From Murimonas intestini (lineage in GTDB: Bacteria > Bacillota > Clostridia > Lachnospirales > Lachnospiraceae), in the NCBI RefSeq assembly GCF_024622195.1, contig NZ_JANKBI010000016.1:73073-137072 (forward strand): DNA of 64,000 nt. The letters are read 5' to 3'. Under the pieces are notes generated by a model that had not been told where the DNA came from, searched no databases, and worked only from the letters and a program-made list of their open reading frames with translations. How positions within the stretch are numbered: the stretch's first letter is position 1; each line of letters opens with the position of its first letter. A program made the position numbers and the translations under genes. Below, in pieces: positions 61,102 to 64,000 of the stretch.

Positions 61102-63486
61102 ATGAGATTTGATAAGGAAACATTATTTAAAGAATTAGTAAGAAAACATGGGATGAATTTGTTCCTTGGAGCCGGATTCTCGGTTTATGCTTTTAATGGG
61201 GACGAAGAAAGTCTGCCGTTAGGAAATGACATTAATGAAACGTTAATAAATTTATTTGCTCTTGATAAAAATAGAAATTTTAATTTGAGTAAAACTTGTC
61301 AAAAGATAAAAAAAGATAACGAAGGTATGTTGGAAAAAGTATTGAAGGAAAAATATACAGTAAAGTCTTTTGATAGAGAATATATGACAATTACCAAATT
61401 GCCGTTGAAAAATATTGTTACAATTAATATAGATAACCTGCTAGAAAAAATTTTTGATGATCAAGAGTCATCAGTAAATATATCAGATGCCGCTGTGTAT
61501 GGTACATTAGAAAAAGAAAAAGTTGTAAATTTATATAAATTGCATGGTTCTGTTACATATCCGTTAGGGACTAAGATGTCCTTTACAGAGAAAGAATTAA
61601 CAGATTTATTTATTAGAAACAAAGGATTGTTTGAGACAGTATCGTTTAAATTATCTGTAGCACCTACAATCTTTTGGGGAACAAGTTTGTATGATAATAA
61701 TACATTAGAACTAATTTGTAACAGTGAGGCATATTCAAAATCTGAAATGCAAAAATGGATAGTTGTATATCCAGATGAGAAAAACAAAGAATATATAGAA
61801 GATTTTGAAGATTTAGGATTTAATATCATTGAGGCAGATACTAAAGAACTTATAAATTATTTAGGAAATCAAAGTTTTGTAAGACAATCAAATAATAAGA
61901 AATATATTTATAAAGAATATAGAGAAAAATTCCCCAGTAATTTTGTATGTAATGAACTCAAACGTTCTGGGGTGAGAAGGCCTGTTGTAGACTTTTTTGC
62001 AGGTGCAGAACCACAAATATCAGATATTATGTCTAATAATGTATGTAGAATATCCTATTTTTCAAATACACTAGAAACAATTTTATCAGGTAATATAACG
62101 TTAATTACGGGAATACCTGGATGTGGAAAATCAACATTACTAATGCAGTTAGCTTTTTCAAGTGAAATGGATGGAAGAAAATTTTGGTTTAACAGCATTA
62201 TAAAACAAGAAGCGGAACGTTTAATAAAGTTGGTTGAAGCAGATGATAATGTTATTGTTTTTATAGATAATTTATATAATAATATAGATGCTTTACAGGT
62301 ATTAAAAGGGGCTAAAAATATAAAGTTAGTTGTAGCGGAAAGAGCCTTAAATTATGAATATGTAAAGCGTTTTTTTAGCATTTCATCAGATAGGATAGTA
62401 GATATAAGTAATCTAAATTCAGGCGATATACAAATAATATGTAAATCTATGAATCGTTCAAGTGCAGATGCTATTGAGTTGATGAGAAATAATGAAAATA
62501 TATCTTTACTAGAAATAGTATTTTTTGTATCTACTAGTGCGTTAATTAAGGAAAGAATTAAACGCTATATAAGTGATTTGATAAACTTTACCGATAAAAA
62601 TTTGAAAATTGATTTGTTAGAAATATTTACTCTAGTAAACTATACTAGTTATTGTGGAGTTCCATGTTCTATGGATATGATGTACTTCTATTTTAATGAG
62701 GATATTGATTCATATGAAGATATATTATATGCATTAGAAAAAATGAATAAGATAATTGTAGAAAGTACGGAAACAAATACATGTGAGCAAGACCAGAATT
62801 ATATGGTAATGAGAAGTAAATTATTCTCTGAAAAATCATTAAGTTTGGTAGATAATAAAACTATAGCTCATGTGCTAAATCGTTTCTTGGAAAACGTTAG
62901 TGCGCAGATTATCTATCGATACGATATATTTAAACGTAGAGCATATGATGCTGATATTACCAAAAGAGCTTTTGATATAGGAGATGGAATTAAATTTTAT
63001 GAAAAAATATTAGAAAATAATCAATCCCCTTATATTAGGCATCAATATGCACTATTTTTGCAAAGAAAAAATGAGTATGAACTAGCTTGGGAACAAATAG
63101 ATCAGGCTTATACAGAGAGTAAGAAAAGAATTTTTTCAATTGCTAATACCCATGCTATCATTATGTTTGAAAAGAATATGCGCAGTAAATTTAATGCAGA
63201 AAATGAATTGTCTTTATTAAAAAGTACTATAGAAAAATCTTTCTTAACATTGGAATATTGTATTACGCAAGATGTTCGAGTGAATTATCATGTATTAACA
63301 TATTCTAGAAATGCTATTAGATATTACGAAAAGTTTGGTTTAGATGAATATACAAGCCAATATATTGAGAGTGCATTAAATCAACTTGGTATTATTTTGA
63401 CATCGGGTGAGTATATTTTCCGTGGCACTTTAAAAGAATTGGTTAACTTACAAAGAGAACTTAATGAAATAAAAAATATTATATAA
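61102..63486 (+). CDS. SIR2-NTPase fusion protein, candidate anti-phage defence (Avs/STAND-like)
   Basis: The ATG at 61102 follows GGGAGG. The 794-residue protein starts with a SIR2 domain (about 1-260) carrying LFLGAGFS (21-28), TINIDN (107-112), KLHGS (146-150) and FWGTSLYDN (191-199), the NAD-binding set of prokaryotic defence SIR2 proteins. A P-loop NTPase follows, with Walker A GIPGCGKST (337-345) and Walker B VIVFIDN (384-390). The C-terminal 300 residues are helical with TPR-like repeats (YIRHQYALFLQRKNEYELAWEQIDQAY). In known systems with this plan, a phage protein triggers NAD+ depletion. The gene is AT-rich, lies at the cargo end of a mobile element and has no co-encoded effector, so one polypeptide may sense and act. 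Confidence 0.87.
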   Translation: MRFDKETLFKELVRKHGMNLFLGAGFSVYAFNGDEESLPLGNDINETLINLFALDKNRNFNLSKTCQKIKKDNEGMLEKVLKEKYTVKSFDREYMTITKLPLKNIVTINIDNLLEKIFDDQESSVNISDAAVYGTLEKEKVVNLYKLHGSVTYPLGTKMSFTEKELTDLFIRNKGLFETVSFKLSVAPTIFWGTSLYDNNTLELICNSEAYSKSEMQKWIVVYPDEKNKEYIEDFEDLGFNIIEADTKELINYLGNQSFVRQSNNKKYIYKEYREKFPSNFVCNELKRSGVRRPVVDFFAGAEPQISDIMSNNVCRISYFSNTLETILSGNITLITGIPGCGKSTLLMQLAFSSEMDGRKFWFNSIIKQEAERLIKLVEADDNVIVFIDNLYNNIDALQVLKGAKNIKLVVAERALNYEYVKRFFSISSDRIVDISNLNSGDIQIICKSMNRSSADAIELMRNNENISLLEIVFFVSTSALIKERIKRYISDLINFTDKNLKIDLLEIFTLVNYTSYCGVPCSMDMMYFYFNEDIDSYEDILYALEKMNKIIVESTETNTCEQDQNYMVMRSKLFSEKSLSLVDNKTIAHVLNRFLENVSAQIIYRYDIFKRRAYDADITKRAFDIGDGIKFYEKILENNQSPYIRHQYALFLQRKNEYELAWEQIDQAYTESKKRIFSIANTHAIIMFEKNMRSKFNAENELSLLKSTIEKSFLTLEYCITQDVRVNYHVLTYSRNAIRYYEKFGLDEYTSQYIESALNQLGIILTSGEYIFRGTLKELVNLQRELNEIKNII

Positions 63487-63605
63487 TAGTCGGGAATGGC
63501 TCTACCTTGGCTCTAATAATTTCGACTGGTACGAATATGAGAACAAAATTTAAAGAATATAGATAATAAATTCGATAAAATACAGGGTAAAACAGCCAGT
63601 TCAAG

Positions 63606-63630
63606 GTAAACGCAAAATAGCAAGTACCTT
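63606..63630 (+). mobile_element. Possible left end of an IS66-family element
   Basis: GTAAACGCAAAATAGCAAGT at 63606 onward starts like IS66-family left terminal repeats, which begin with GTAA. It lies 120 nt before the tnpA-like gene. The right end is outside the window, so the boundary is tentative. Confidence 0.45.
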
Positions 63631-63725
63631 TTCAAAATTATCATACGTGAGATAATAGACTCATCACTATAAAGTCAAAAAAGTTTAGTACTCAACTATT
63701 TTGACCAGACTACAGGAGGTGAGTC

Positions 63726-63989
63726 ATGAAATCTCATACAAGTTTAGTTGCACAGCAAACACGTTTGAGTGAATGGGCTGAACTGGTCAGAGATTGTCAA
63801 AATCGCCCACAGGGTATGAAAATCGATGAATGGTGTCAGCTGCACCACATTACGAAAGCGAGTTATTACTGGAGACTCCGAAAAGTTCGGGAAGCTTTTC
63901 TGGCAGCTGCTGACAACACACCAGGTAGTGTAAATAAACTTGTGTCTTTGGAAAAAAATGACTCCTTTTTGGTAAGAATTAAGATATGA
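63726..63989 (+). CDS. tnpA: IS66-family accessory protein TnpA
   Basis: The 87-residue protein has the IS66 orfA pattern: LSEWAELVRDCQNRPQGMKIDEWCQLHHITKASYYWRLRKVR, a helix-turn-helix with the WCQxHxI and YYWRLRKVR motifs. AGGAGG precedes the ATG. tnpB and the transposase would lie beyond the right edge. Confidence 0.87.
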   Translation: MKSHTSLVAQQTRLSEWAELVRDCQNRPQGMKIDEWCQLHHITKASYYWRLRKVREAFLAAADNTPGSVNKLVSLEKNDSFLVRIKI

Positions 63990-64000
63990 CAATTCTTATC

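Noticed and set aside
54079..63504. TGGCTCTA at 54079-54086 and 63497-63504 as att core of the integrative element
   Set aside because: Eight bases shared at the rough edges is too little; a longer match or an empty-site comparison would be needed.

Overview
The window looks like the chromosome of a spore-forming anaerobic Firmicute of the gut, most likely a member of Lachnospiraceae. The evidence is spoIIID, YesM/YesN and LytTR two-component systems, GPH and ABC sugar uptake, several glycoside hydrolases, strong AAGGAGG ribosome binding sites, and small families typical of that group (DUF4869, DUF6442, DUF6809, TIGR04076). Genus and species cannot be fixed from the sequence alone. I saw no tRNA, rRNA or CRISPR array.

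Layout. (1) 1-13.8 kb is a plant-glycoside locus. A permuted, membrane-anchored GH3 enzyme, a small membrane protein, a GH2 enzyme, a GH78 alpha-L-rhamnosidase and a GPH symporter form one tight operon. A LytTR regulator, a GHKL kinase and a second GH3 enzyme follow. (2) 14-20.7 kb holds a DUF4869/P-loop gene pair, spoIIID, and a three-gene sensory operon (sugar-binding lipoprotein, YesM-like kinase, YesN-like regulator) with no permeases. (3) 20.8-31.3 kb is mixed: a His-less HPr-like protein, a UDG-superfamily glycosylase, MATE and MFS exporters, small enzymes, several XRE regulators, a MerR-type promoter driving a serine hydrolase, and a phosphatase. (4) 31.5-36 kb is an AT-rich accessory island with a KAP-type NTPase, a secreted protein, gene remnants and a DinJ/YafQ toxin-antitoxin pair. 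It abuts the 3' end of a complete guaA. (5) 37.8-47.6 kb is a catabolic island: two tandem AraC regulators, a sugar ABC importer without ATPase, a ManD/RspA-type dehydratase, RidA, an N-acyl-D-amino-acid deacylase and a SelA/DgaE-like PLP enzyme. Together they suggest use of an acylated amino-sugar acid or a similar compound. (6) 48-54 kb has a Crp/Fnr regulator, a large NADH:disulfide reductase-rhodanese-TusA-DsrE fusion, an FKBP, and a second GMP synthase whose glutaminase half is degenerate. (7) 54.1-63.6 kb is an integrative mobilizable element: XRE regulator, excisionase-like protein, a frameshifted tyrosine integrase, MobC-like and RepA-like proteins, a candidate oriT, and a MobV relaxase that seems to start at ATC. 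It carries a SIR2-NTPase-helical-repeat protein, the strongest anti-phage candidate here. An IS66-family element begins at the right edge.

The best candidates for something new are the SIR2-NTPase gene on the mobile element, the lone KAP NTPase between imperfect repeats, the DUF4869/P-loop pair, the deacylase/ManD/RidA/PLP-lyase pathway with its 21-bp-spaced activator repeats, and the glutaminase-dead second GuaA. All functional statements are inferred from motifs, family knowledge and gene context; no database search was run.
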